64,000 bases of DNA from an uncultured Alphaproteobacteria bacterium (GTDB lineage Bacteria; Pseudomonadota; Alphaproteobacteria; Micavibrionales; Micavibrionaceae): positions 1-64,000 of the forward strand of contig CAMLJM010000014.1 in assembly GCA_946480475.1 (NCBI GenBank), in the 5' to 3' direction. The position numbers and the translations under genes are program-made. Below, piece by piece: positions 19,877-27,703 of this stretch; the stretch's first letter is position 1; the number at the start of each line of letters is the position of its first letter. Under the pieces are notes generated by a model. It did no database searches, had not been told where the DNA came from, and worked only from the letters and a program-made list of their open reading frames with translations.

Positions 19877-20941
19877 ATGGCCGATCTTTTCGAGAATCCG
19901 CTGGGTACCGATGGTTTTTCGTTTGTGGAATACACAGGCGAGCCTGCGTTGCTGGATAAGCTGTTCCGCGATTTCGGTTTTACCCCGATTGCCCGCCATA
20001 AGAAGCGCGATGTGGTGCTTTACCGCCAGGGCGGGGTGAATTTTCTTCTCAATAAGGAAACATCCGGCCAGGCGCTTGCGTTCCAGAAAGTGCATATTTC
20101 TGGGGCCAGCGCGATGGGCTTTAAGGTTAAGGATGCCAATAAGGCCTATAAAGATGCGCTGAAACGCGGGGCCGAAGATGCTGGTAATCATGGTGGTTCC
20201 ATGGGTTCTGCCGTGCCGGCCATCAAGGGTATTGGCGGCGTCCTGATTTATTTCATCGATAATGATTCCATTTTTGAAGACGATTTCACGCCACTTCCTG
20301 CTGTCGACCAACATCCTACAGGTGTTGGTTTCACATATATTGATCACCTGACCCATAACGTGCATCGGGGTAATATGGATGTATGGGCCAAGTTTTATGA
20401 AGATATCTTCAATTTCCGCGAAATCCGATACTTCGACATTGAAGGTAAGCTTACGGGCTTAAAATCCAAAGCCATGACGTCCCCCTGTGGCAAGATCCGT
20501 ATTCCCCTGAATGAATCGTCCGATGATAAATCCCAGATCGCCGAATTCCTCAAGCGTTATAATGGTGAAGGGATTCAGCACATTGCGCTCGGCACCAATG
20601 ATATATACAAAACCGTTGAAATGATGACAGCCGGGGGTGTGCCCTTCCAGAAAACACCTGATACCTATTATGAATTGCTGGATAAGCGTGTGCCCGGACA
20701 TGGAGAAGATGTTTCACGTCTGAAGAAACTGCAGATCCTGATGGATGGCGCACCGACAGAGGGACAGGGTTTGCTGTTACAGATATTCACCAAGGATGCT
20801 ATCGGTCCCATCTTCTTCGAGATCATCCAGCGCAAAGGTAATGAAGGTTTTGGTGAGGGGAATTTCAAAGCCTTGTTCGAATCCATAGAACTTGACCAGA
20901 TTCGCCGCGGTGTCCTGAAAGATGAAAAGGCCAGCGCATAA
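19877..20941 (+). CDS. hpd: 4-hydroxyphenylpyruvate dioxygenase
   Basis: This iron dioxygenase converts 4-hydroxyphenylpyruvate to homogentisate in tyrosine breakdown. The start at 19877 has GGGGGAG upstream and gives 354 residues, the usual bacterial length. The two vicinal-oxygen-chelate halves are visible, with iron ligands expected in IDHLTHNV (His), GIQHIALGTNDI (His) and FFEIIQRKG (Glu). It heads a five-gene same-strand operon; fah starts 3 nt after its stop. Confidence 0.96.
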   Translation: MADLFENPLGTDGFSFVEYTGEPALLDKLFRDFGFTPIARHKKRDVVLYRQGGVNFLLNKETSGQALAFQKVHISGASAMGFKVKDANKAYKDALKRGAEDAGNHGGSMGSAVPAIKGIGGVLIYFIDNDSIFEDDFTPLPAVDQHPTGVGFTYIDHLTHNVHRGNMDVWAKFYEDIFNFREIRYFDIEGKLTGLKSKAMTSPCGKIRIPLNESSDDKSQIAEFLKRYNGEGIQHIALGTNDIYKTVEMMTAGGVPFQKTPDTYYELLDKRVPGHGEDVSRLKKLQILMDGAPTEGQGLLLQIFTKDAIGPIFFEIIQRKGNEGFGEGNFKALFESIELDQIRRGVLKDEKASA

Positions 20942-20944
20942 AAT

Positions 20945-21925
20945 ATGAAACTGGCATCGTATAAGCAGGGACGAGACGGGCGTTTAATGGTTGTGAGTAA
21001 CGATCTGAGCGCCTGCGTTCCGGCGCCCGCCCCTTATACAACGATGCAGCGTGCGCTGGATGAATGGGCAGAGTCTTCCCATGTCCTGCAGCATATAGCA
21101 GATCAACTAAATGAAGGTCGTGCTCATGGAGCACAGGCTTTCGATCAAGCGCTATGTGCGTCCCCTTTGCCTCGTGCCTATCAGATTGCCGATGGCAGTG
21201 CCTATCTCAACCATGTCGAATTGGTGCGTAAGGCGCGCGGGGCGGAGATGCCGCCTGAGTTTTTGTATGATCCCCTCATGTATCAGGCTGTGTCCGATAC
21301 AATTCTGGGGCCGCGGGATGATATTCCGGTCGGCAGTGAGGGCTTTGGAATTGATTTCGAAGCTGAAGTCGCCGTGATCGTTGATGATGTGTCCATGGGC
21401 GTCCGCGCTGATCAGGCCGGGCACCATATCAAGCTAATCATGCTGATGAACGATGTGTCCTTGCGCAATCTTATTCCTACGGAACTTGCCAAAGGTTTCG
21501 GTTTTTTCCAGAGCAAGCCGCCCAGTGCCTTTTCTCCCGTCGCGGTAACGCCTGATGCATTAGGTTCCGTATGGAAAGATTATAAATTGCATTTGCCTAT
21601 GCTGAGTTTCCTGAATGATCGGAAACTGGGGCAGCCCGATGCCGGTGTGGATATGCAATTCAGTTTTGCGCAACTCATTGCGCATGCTGCAAAAACCCGC
21701 CCCCTGAAGGCGGGGGCTATCATTGGTTCCGGTACAATTTCAAATTATGATCGTAAAGCGGGCATTAGTTGTCTTGCGGAAATTCGCATGATTGAAAAAA
21801 TTGAAACTGGGGAGGCTCATACGCCGTTTATGAAATATGGTGATGTCGTACGCATTGAGATGAATGATGCGGCGGGTCTCAGCATATTTGGCGCTATCGA
21901 ACAAAAAGTGGTCCCGGCAGAGTGA
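20945..21925 (+). CDS. fahA: Fumarylacetoacetate hydrolase family protein
   Basis: The expected reaction is hydrolysis of fumarylacetoacetate to fumarate and acetoacetate, the last step of tyrosine catabolism. The 326-residue protein has an N-terminal FAA-hydrolase cap and the catalytic FAH fold, with metal-binding acidic residues in GIDFEAEVAVIVDDV and a C-terminal IGSGTISNYDRKAG. The context (hpd before, maiA after) supports true fumarylacetoacetase over other FAH-family enzymes. Confidence 0.92.
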   Translation: MKLASYKQGRDGRLMVVSNDLSACVPAPAPYTTMQRALDEWAESSHVLQHIADQLNEGRAHGAQAFDQALCASPLPRAYQIADGSAYLNHVELVRKARGAEMPPEFLYDPLMYQAVSDTILGPRDDIPVGSEGFGIDFEAEVAVIVDDVSMGVRADQAGHHIKLIMLMNDVSLRNLIPTELAKGFGFFQSKPPSAFSPVAVTPDALGSVWKDYKLHLPMLSFLNDRKLGQPDAGVDMQFSFAQLIAHAAKTRPLKAGAIIGSGTISNYDRKAGISCLAEIRMIEKIETGEAHTPFMKYGDVVRIEMNDAAGLSIFGAIEQKVVPAE

Positions 21926-21932
21926 TAATGAG

Positions 21933-22598
21933 ATGATCACCCTTTATAGTTATTACCGTTCCTCGACTTCATACCGCGTGCGCATGGCGCTGAACCTGAA
22001 GGGTTTGGCCTATGAGGTTGTTCCTGTGAATCTCATCAAGGATGAACAGTTCATGGATATGTACGCGCTCATTAACCCTATGACAGCGGTGCCTACCCTT
22101 ATTCATGATGATTTCACCCTGACGCAATCACATGCGATCATGGAGTATCTGGATGATATCGTGCCGCAACCTGCGCTGGTTTTTGGTAACCCGGAACAAC
22201 GTGCTTATATTCGCCAGATTACAGATATTATTTCTACGGACATTCATCCTTTAACAAACCTCCGTATCTTACGTTATCTAGCGGAAAAATTTGGCGCCGA
22301 CGATCATGCCAAGAATGCCTGGTATGGGCATTGGGCGCGTAAAGGCATGCTGGCCGTAGAGGCGACTTTACGCCATCGCGGCTGGTCCGGTGATTTTGCG
22401 CTGGATGATCATGTCAGTATGGCCGATATCGCGATTGTTTCACAGATGTACAATATGCGCCGTTTTAAACTGAAGGTCGATGATCTGCCTTTATGCCTGC
22501 GCATCGAAGCATGCTGTTCTCAAATTGAAGCGTTGAAAAAAGCAGCTCCTGAGCACCAGCCTGATGCCCCTGAAGGATTGGAGAGAATTCATGGCTAG
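21933..22598 (+). CDS. maiA: Maleylacetoacetate isomerase (zeta-class glutathione transferase)
   Basis: MaiA isomerises maleylacetoacetate to fumarylacetoacetate with glutathione. The start at 21933 gives 221 residues. The zeta-class active-site motif SSTSYRVR is at about residues 10-17, followed by the glutathione-binding segment NPMTAVPTL and SHAIMEYLDD. It starts just after fah and its end overlaps the next gene by 8 nt. Presence of this isomerase implies that maleylacetoacetate, the homogentisate cleavage product, is made somewhere in the cell. Confidence 0.95.
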   Translation: MITLYSYYRSSTSYRVRMALNLKGLAYEVVPVNLIKDEQFMDMYALINPMTAVPTLIHDDFTLTQSHAIMEYLDDIVPQPALVFGNPEQRAYIRQITDIISTDIHPLTNLRILRYLAEKFGADDHAKNAWYGHWARKGMLAVEATLRHRGWSGDFALDDHVSMADIAIVSQMYNMRRFKLKVDDLPLCLRIEACCSQIEALKKAAPEHQPDAPEGLERIHG

Positions 22599-23469
22599 TG
22601 GCCATATCATACTTGATGCCAAATCCGCTGAAGATTGCGTGATTGATCAAAACTGGTCAGCTTATACGCCCACAGATCACCAGACCTGGGGGGCATTATT
22701 CCGGCGGCAAATGAAGACTCTGCGTGGCCATGTTTGTGAACAATATCTTGAGGGTTTGCGGGTATTAGGAATCACGGAGGATGGCGTTCCGGACTTCGAA
22801 AAGATGAACAGAAACCTGCGTGCGGCCACGGGCTGGGAAGTTGTAGCGGTGCCGGGCCTTATTCCTTCGCGCCCTTTCTTTGATCTGCTTTCGCAAAGGA
22901 AGTTCCCGGCAGGTAATTTTATCCGTACGCCTGAACAATTGGATTATCTGGAAGAGCCCGATATTTTTCATGATGTATTCGGTCATATCCCCCTGCTGAC
23001 CAATCCGGCCTATGCTGATTATATGCAGGCGTATGGCTGTGCTGGTGAAGATGCGATGGCGCATAAGGGGGTAAAATACCTGGCACGCCTGAACTGGTGG
23101 ACGATTGAATTTGGCCTTATTCGTGAAAAGGGACAAATCCAGATTTATGGGGCGGGTATATGCTCTTCATTCGGTGAAGCACGTTATGTGGTTTCCGATC
23201 CTTCTGCCCATTTCGTGGAGTTTGACCTGGAACGCTGCATGCGAACGGGTTATTACATCGATGATTTTCAGGCCACATATTTTGTCATCGATAGTTTTGA
23301 AGATCTGTTCAAGCAAGCGATGGAGCGTGCCTTTGTGCCCTTATACGAACAATTCCGGAACGACAGGCCTTTGACACCGTTTGTGCTAGAGGAGTCGGAC
23401 AAAGTTCTAAGGCAAGGTACCGGGGAATATTGGAAAGATTTTCCAAAGATAAAAGAAAAATTGAAATAG
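22591..23469 (+). CDS. phhA: Phenylalanine 4-monooxygenase-type hydroxylase, copy 1
   Basis: Pterin-dependent, iron-containing aromatic amino-acid hydroxylase; the usual bacterial role is phenylalanine to tyrosine. The start at 22591 (GGAGAG upstream) gives 292 residues, with only the catalytic domain as in bacterial enzymes. Iron ligands are His127 and His132 in FHDVFGH and Glu173 in WWTIEFGL. The pterin-site segment WEVVAVPGLIPSRPFF is also present. It overlaps maiA and is followed 7 nt later by a second, clearly related copy. Confidence 0.94.
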   Translation: MASGHIILDAKSAEDCVIDQNWSAYTPTDHQTWGALFRRQMKTLRGHVCEQYLEGLRVLGITEDGVPDFEKMNRNLRAATGWEVVAVPGLIPSRPFFDLLSQRKFPAGNFIRTPEQLDYLEEPDIFHDVFGHIPLLTNPAYADYMQAYGCAGEDAMAHKGVKYLARLNWWTIEFGLIREKGQIQIYGAGICSSFGEARYVVSDPSAHFVEFDLERCMRTGYYIDDFQATYFVIDSFEDLFKQAMERAFVPLYEQFRNDRPLTPFVLEESDKVLRQGTGEYWKDFPKIKEKLK

Positions 23470-23476
23470 GGAGATA

Positions 23477-24367
23477 ATGATGAGCGCTCAGTATGGCAAT
23501 CCGATGGGATCAGGCGATAGCACAGATTATAACTCTTATGTCATTGATCAGGGCTGGAAGAACTATTCTGAAGAAGATCATGGTACGTGGAAAATCCTCT
23601 ACAACCGTCAGCGCGACTTGCTGAAGGGGCGTGCCTGCCGCGAGTTCATGGATAACATCGATCATCTCGGGATTGATGACAGCAAGATCCCCGATTTTCG
23701 CCGTATGAGTGAAAAGCTGAAGGATCTAACCGGGTGGGAAGTTGTTGCCGTACCGGGTTTGATTCCTGATTTACCGTTCTTCCAATTATTATCTGAGAGA
23801 AAATTTCCAGCGGGTCACTTTATCCGGAAGCGTTCGCAGCTTGATTACATTGAAGAACCGGATGTCTTCCATGATGTTTTCGGCCATGTGCCCCTGCTGG
23901 CGCACCCTGTTTTTGCCGATTATCTTGAGGCCTACGGCAAGGGTGGTTTACGGGCGCATGAATTCGGCACGATCAAGAATCTGGCAAGGCTTTACTGGTA
24001 CACGGTTGAATTCGGCTTGATCAATACAGCCGAAGGCTTGCGTATTTACGGTGCTGGCATTTTGTCGTCTTCAGGGGAATCGAAATTTTCATTGGAAGAT
24101 GCATCGCCCAATCGTATTCAATTTGATCTTAAACGCGTCATGGAAACGAATTACCGCGTCGATGATTATCAGCAGAGCTATTTCGTGATTGATAGCTTTG
24201 ATCAGTTATTCCAAGAGACATACAAAGATTTTGCACCGCTATACGAAGATTTAAAACTTCATCCGCGCCAATTGGCCCCTGATGAAGTTCTGCCGGAAGA
24301 TAAAATCATTCACGAAGGCACGCAGGCCTATGCCTGTGCCCGTGATCTTGAAAAGCAAAGCGCCTGA
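23477..24367 (+). CDS. phhA: Phenylalanine 4-monooxygenase-type hydroxylase, copy 2
   Basis: A tandem paralogue of the preceding gene, 296 residues, with iron ligands His132 and His137 in FHDVFGH and Glu178 in YTVEFGL. The WEVVAVPGLIP motif is kept while the N-terminus and the substrate-loop regions differ, so the copies are diverged rather than recently duplicated. A GGGAG ribosome site precedes two adjacent ATGs. Whether it still uses phenylalanine or has moved to tryptophan or tyrosine cannot be decided by eye. Its end is 4 nt from the end of the convergent AMIN-domain gene. Confidence 0.93.
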   Translation: MMSAQYGNPMGSGDSTDYNSYVIDQGWKNYSEEDHGTWKILYNRQRDLLKGRACREFMDNIDHLGIDDSKIPDFRRMSEKLKDLTGWEVVAVPGLIPDLPFFQLLSERKFPAGHFIRKRSQLDYIEEPDVFHDVFGHVPLLAHPVFADYLEAYGKGGLRAHEFGTIKNLARLYWYTVEFGLINTAEGLRIYGAGILSSSGESKFSLEDASPNRIQFDLKRVMETNYRVDDYQQSYFVIDSFDQLFQETYKDFAPLYEDLKLHPRQLAPDEVLPEDKIIHEGTQAYACARDLEKQSA

Positions 24368-24371
24368 AACG

Positions 24372-25421
24372 TTACTCATTAGGTTTCAGGTCAATCACGA
24401 TGCGGTGATGCGGGTTGCTGCTCTCCGGTTTCATCGTGCCTTCGTATATGACGGATACTGATTTCTTCAGCGTCATAACAATTCTCGTTCCGCCACTGCC
24501 GTTCGATTGGGCTGTCCAGCTGTCGATGGCCGATGATTTCGGAGCTGTTCCTTGCGCGGCGGCACCCCATGCGGCATTGGGAATTTCAACGACGAGCAGT
24601 TTTTCGCCGTTATCTATGTCTTTGGTGTAGGTCACGGCCTGCGTGGCATCAAAGACGATGCGTGTTTTGCCCGCGTCGCCCCCAAAGCGCACGGCCGATA
24701 TTTGCGGGGAGCCGGTGCTTGCAGGAGGAGGTGGCGCGGATGCTGCAGCAGGCGCAGGCTTTTCTACCGCCTGAGGTACTGAAGGGGCCGGTGCGGGCGC
24801 GGGTGCCGTTACAGGGGCCGGTGATGAGGTGGCTACAGATTCTTCTGCATCCTCCATCACGTCTTCAGCGGGCTCAGGGCTAGAAATCGGTATGGGTGGC
24901 GTATAGGCGGGCACAGGCGCTGCATCAACGCCATTTTCCTGCAGCATGGCTTCAAGCTGGCCTACAAGATCCTGCAGATCTGTTTCGATTAAAGCCAGCC
25001 GTTGCATAGAGGGCGCCAGTATTTTCAGGTCACGATGCATCGCTGTTACAGCGCCTTCCAAACGATCAATACGGGCATTCGTATCGTTCAGATTGCCTGC
25101 GAAGTACGTATCAAGATTAAGGCCCAGAGAACCCAAAGATCCTCCCTGCCTGATCTCCAGCGGTTTAACTTCGGCAAACGGCCCTGCAGGCTTATCGTTC
25201 CCATGCAGAGACGCAGGTACATCAACAGAGAATCGTCCATCAGCACTGGCCGGAGTGGCCAGATTGCGCGGGTCTGTAAGAGGATTTGTCGATGTTGCGG
25301 GGACTGAATTCTGGCCGCAAGCCGTCAATGCCAGCATCATCGTGCTGAACAGCATACAGACCGAGAATCGTATCGTCCTGTCCCAGGGCGGACGTGATGT
25401 CCGCAGGGTGCCGATTGGCAT
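24372..25421 (-). CDS. AMIN-domain lipoprotein
   Basis: A 349-residue probable outer-membrane or periplasmic lipoprotein: the N-terminus carries a hydrophobic segment ending LALTACG, a good lipobox with the lipidated Cys near residue 35. A short helical segment follows (RIDRLEGAVTAMHRDLK), then a long Pro/Ala-rich linker, and a C-terminal AMIN domain (about residues 238-348; ISAVRFGG...TRIVFDATQAV and HHRIVIDLKP). AMIN domains bind peptidoglycan or target amidases and secretion components. No amidase catalytic domain is present. It faces the tyrosine operon tail to tail and lies beside the chaperone/DUF4402 genes. Confidence 0.82.
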   Translation of the reverse strand: MPIGTLRTSRPPWDRTIRFSVCMLFSTMMLALTACGQNSVPATSTNPLTDPRNLATPASADGRFSVDVPASLHGNDKPAGPFAEVKPLEIRQGGSLGSLGLNLDTYFAGNLNDTNARIDRLEGAVTAMHRDLKILAPSMQRLALIETDLQDLVGQLEAMLQENGVDAAPVPAYTPPIPISSPEPAEDVMEDAEESVATSSPAPVTAPAPAPAPSVPQAVEKPAPAAASAPPPPASTGSPQISAVRFGGDAGKTRIVFDATQAVTYTKDIDNGEKLLVVEIPNAAWGAAAQGTAPKSSAIDSWTAQSNGSGGTRIVMTLKKSVSVIYEGTMKPESSNPHHRIVIDLKPNE

Positions 25422-25564
25422 GGAGAATTACCCGCGCAATAAAAGTGACAGTAATCCGAATTTTCTATCCGAATCACTCAGTTACAAGGATATGTGCAAC
25501 CGGATTCAGCGTCAACGGGCCAAATTCCATAATGTTCGTAAATCTATGGGAAACTTTAATCCGG

Positions 25565-26059
25565 CTAGGGGGATACGCTGACACTAAAGACACTGTTGTA
25601 GTTGGCGTTCGGATAATTGATGCCGCTGCCATTGCTGCGCAGGGTTGCGCCAATTTCAAATGTGGCGTTTCCCAAGCCATCTGTGGTGACAACGGCAGGG
25701 ACGGTAAAGGGGTTGTGCAGGGTAAAAACCGGATTACCCAATCCTAATATAGTCGATGAAACATCGATGTTTATATTCATCACTGTTAAGGGGGTTTGGC
25801 CCTGGATGATGTAACGGCCTAATTCAGGGGTATCAGAATAAAAATAGATGCCGGGGTCGGCAGTATAACTGCCATCGGGGTGCAGCTCAATTTCCCGGAC
25901 GACATTATTCGTAGTGATAGAAATATCACCAAAGGTCATCGCGCGATCCTGCGTTAATGTTTGCGCTGCCACGGGAAATGTGAGCAGCATGCAAAGCGTA
26001 AAAGCAGTTCTTTTAATGTTGCAGCGATGCTTCAGCATAAACGGTTTTGTTTTCATCAT
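25565..26059 (-). CDS. DUF4402 secreted protein, possible minor pilin or adhesin
   Basis: A 164-residue exported protein: signal sequence with TLCMLLTFPVAAQT, then a beta-rich domain starting MTFGDISI and running to FSVSVSP, typical of DUF4402 proteins, which resemble small pilin subunits. It overlaps the end of the fimbrial chaperone gene by up to 47 nt, so it is translationally linked to it. A later ATG (near 26038) is an alternative start. Subunit function is inferred from the neighbours. Confidence 0.72.
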   Translation of the reverse strand: MMKTKPFMLKHRCNIKRTAFTLCMLLTFPVAAQTLTQDRAMTFGDISITTNNVVREIELHPDGSYTADPGIYFYSDTPELGRYIIQGQTPLTVMNINIDVSSTILGLGNPVFTLHNPFTVPAVVTTDGLGNATFEIGATLRSNGSGINYPNANYNSVFSVSVSP

Positions 26060-26816
26060 TCGTATATGTCAACTGAATCGTACCGCTTCCGGTTATCGGC
26101 ATATTTAGCGGCATGGAAACTTTCCTGTAAGCATTCTCGGTAAATACATTCAGATTACCCATAGAGCCAATTTGCTGCGGTTGGCCGCCCGCGGGTTGCC
26201 ATATGGCTGTTGCCGTACCCAATATGCTGGCATTTCCTGTCCTGTTCAGCGTGAATGTCAGGGCCGGTTTTCCATCTTGCCCGCTAGGGTTATAAGCCAA
26301 ATCGGATAAGGTTGCGCCAGCCTGTACCTGACCGTGACGAATAATGACGGGGATTGCTACACCAATATTCATAGCCATGCCTACGCTGCTGGCTTTGTCA
26401 TTTACAGGTGCCGGTGGGCCGTATTCCGACATGCGCGTGGCGCGAATATGGAAGCGATACTCGCCCTCTGGCAGGTTTTCCGGCTTACGGATGGAGAAAC
26501 GGATTTTCTGCCGTGCTTCGGGCGCCAAAGTGAACTGGCGTGGAGATAGGCGCAGCACTTTTTCGGGATCGAAGGCATCATTCAGCGGCTGTTTCAACTC
26601 TTCATACACGCCATATTCATTCTGGCGGAAACTGATAATTTCAATGCGGAATGTGCCTGTTGTGTCCCCTCGGTTGAGCAGCGTGAATTCACCAGCGCGT
26701 TCACGTGGCTCAAGTATAAGGCGGCGCGGTACGATATCGACACGTTCTGCTGCCGTGGCCGTAAAGTTAAAAAGAAACAAGCCTAGGAACGAAATGAGAA
26801 GCGCACGCAGCAGCAT
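26013..26816 (-). CDS. Periplasmic fimbrial-type (PapD-like) chaperone
   Basis: A 267-residue PapD-family chaperone, which donates a beta strand to pilus subunits in the periplasm. A signal peptide (MLLRALLISFLGLFLFNF) precedes VDIVPRRLILEPRERAGEF, the typical first strands of the immunoglobulin-like domain 1, and RQKIRFSIRKP, matching the conserved F-G strand region. An upstream in-frame GTG exists at 26825, but the ATG at 26816 has AGGTG at good spacing. It stands between the two DUF4402 genes, with the usher-like gene diverging upstream. Confidence 0.88.
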   Translation of the reverse strand: MLLRALLISFLGLFLFNFTATAAERVDIVPRRLILEPRERAGEFTLLNRGDTTGTFRIEIISFRQNEYGVYEELKQPLNDAFDPEKVLRLSPRQFTLAPEARQKIRFSIRKPENLPEGEYRFHIRATRMSEYGPPAPVNDKASSVGMAMNIGVAIPVIIRHGQVQAGATLSDLAYNPSGQDGKPALTFTLNRTGNASILGTATAIWQPAGGQPQQIGSMGNLNVFTENAYRKVSMPLNMPITGSGTIQLTYTNDENKTVYAEASLQH

Positions 26817-26876
26817 AGAAATCACCTAAAATTGGTTAGTTTTCCAAATAGTAGCATAAAGGCTGTGCGCTCAAAA

Positions 26877-26908
26877 GCAAGAAGCCTTGCCGATGAGGGC
26901 AAGGCTTC
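26877..26908 (-). terminator. Hairpin terminator between the DUF4402 gene and the chaperone gene
   Basis: GAAGCCTTGCC (26881-26891) and GGCAAGGCTTC (26898-26908) form an 11-bp stem with a 6-base loop. Read on the minus strand it is followed by TTGCTTTTG, a modest U-tract. It lies just downstream of the putative major subunit gene, so it may let the subunit be made in excess over the chaperone. Confidence 0.8.
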
Positions 26909-26926
26909 TTTGGAAAATCTTTCAGA

Positions 26927-27520
26927 TTAGTATGAGAATACTACATCGAATGTACCAGCATAGGCACCGTCAGCATAAGCTGTACCGGCGGCGTTGGTTG
27001 TCAGTGTGGCACCCAGATCCAGAACAGAACCTGCACCGGCGTTATCCAGGTAAACTTGTGTCCAAGGTGTACCCGGTGTGCGCGCGACTGCAGCGGCACC
27101 ATTCCAGCTGCTCAGCCATGTGCCTAACTGGAAGGACACGCCGCCCAATACTGGTGGCACAACGTTCTGGATGTCGATATTGATTGTCGCACCCGGAGCT
27201 GCATCCGTCACAGTGATCTGTGCTTCGGACTGGTTGGTGTTATCGATAACGGCGATATAGGCAGGTGCACCTGTTGTTGTGGGTGCGCCCAGTGTGCCTG
27301 TTGTCGCACTCACGGCAATGCTGGCTGTTTGTGCGGCGTCGGCAATCGCGATAATTTCACCGAAGTTCATCTGGTTGTCTGGTGTCAATGTCATGGTGTT
27401 TGTTACCTGAACATCGACAGTCATGTTGGCGGTTTGGGCCTTGGCATCTGTTGTTACGCCCACCGCTGCACATGCAGCAATAATGGCGATAGCATATCTA
27501 ACATTCTTTAGACGTTTCAT
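26927..27520 (-). CDS. DUF4402 secreted protein, candidate major pilin-like subunit
   Basis: A 197-residue exported beta-rich protein with signal sequence (YAIAIIAACAAVGVTTDAKA) and a DUF4402-type domain: MTLTPDNQMNFGEIIAI at the start of the mature part and YADGAYAGTFDVVFSY at the end. The C-terminal alternating hydrophobic strand ending in an aromatic residue is typical of subunits that need a donated strand. It is the first gene before the chaperone, has its own terminator and strong codon regularity, and so is the likely major subunit. DUF4402 is not a classical fimbrial family, so a surface-layer role is possible. Confidence 0.78.
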   Translation of the reverse strand: MKRLKNVRYAIAIIAACAAVGVTTDAKAQTANMTVDVQVTNTMTLTPDNQMNFGEIIAIADAAQTASIAVSATTGTLGAPTTTGAPAYIAVIDNTNQSEAQITVTDAAPGATINIDIQNVVPPVLGGVSFQLGTWLSSWNGAAAVARTPGTPWTQVYLDNAGAGSVLDLGATLTTNAAGTAYADGAYAGTFDVVFSY

Positions 27521-27703
27521 TTCCTCGCTCCTTGAGGCTAGAGTTAATCGTATATATTAATATCACACGGAATTGATTAAATCATGATTAAAATTTGATT
27601 CACATAATAAATATCCCATAGAAATCAGCACTTTATATTGTGTTTCTCACAGATCTTCGTCACAATGAATTTAGATCTTTAGCTCCTCTCCCTGATTACG
27701 TTA

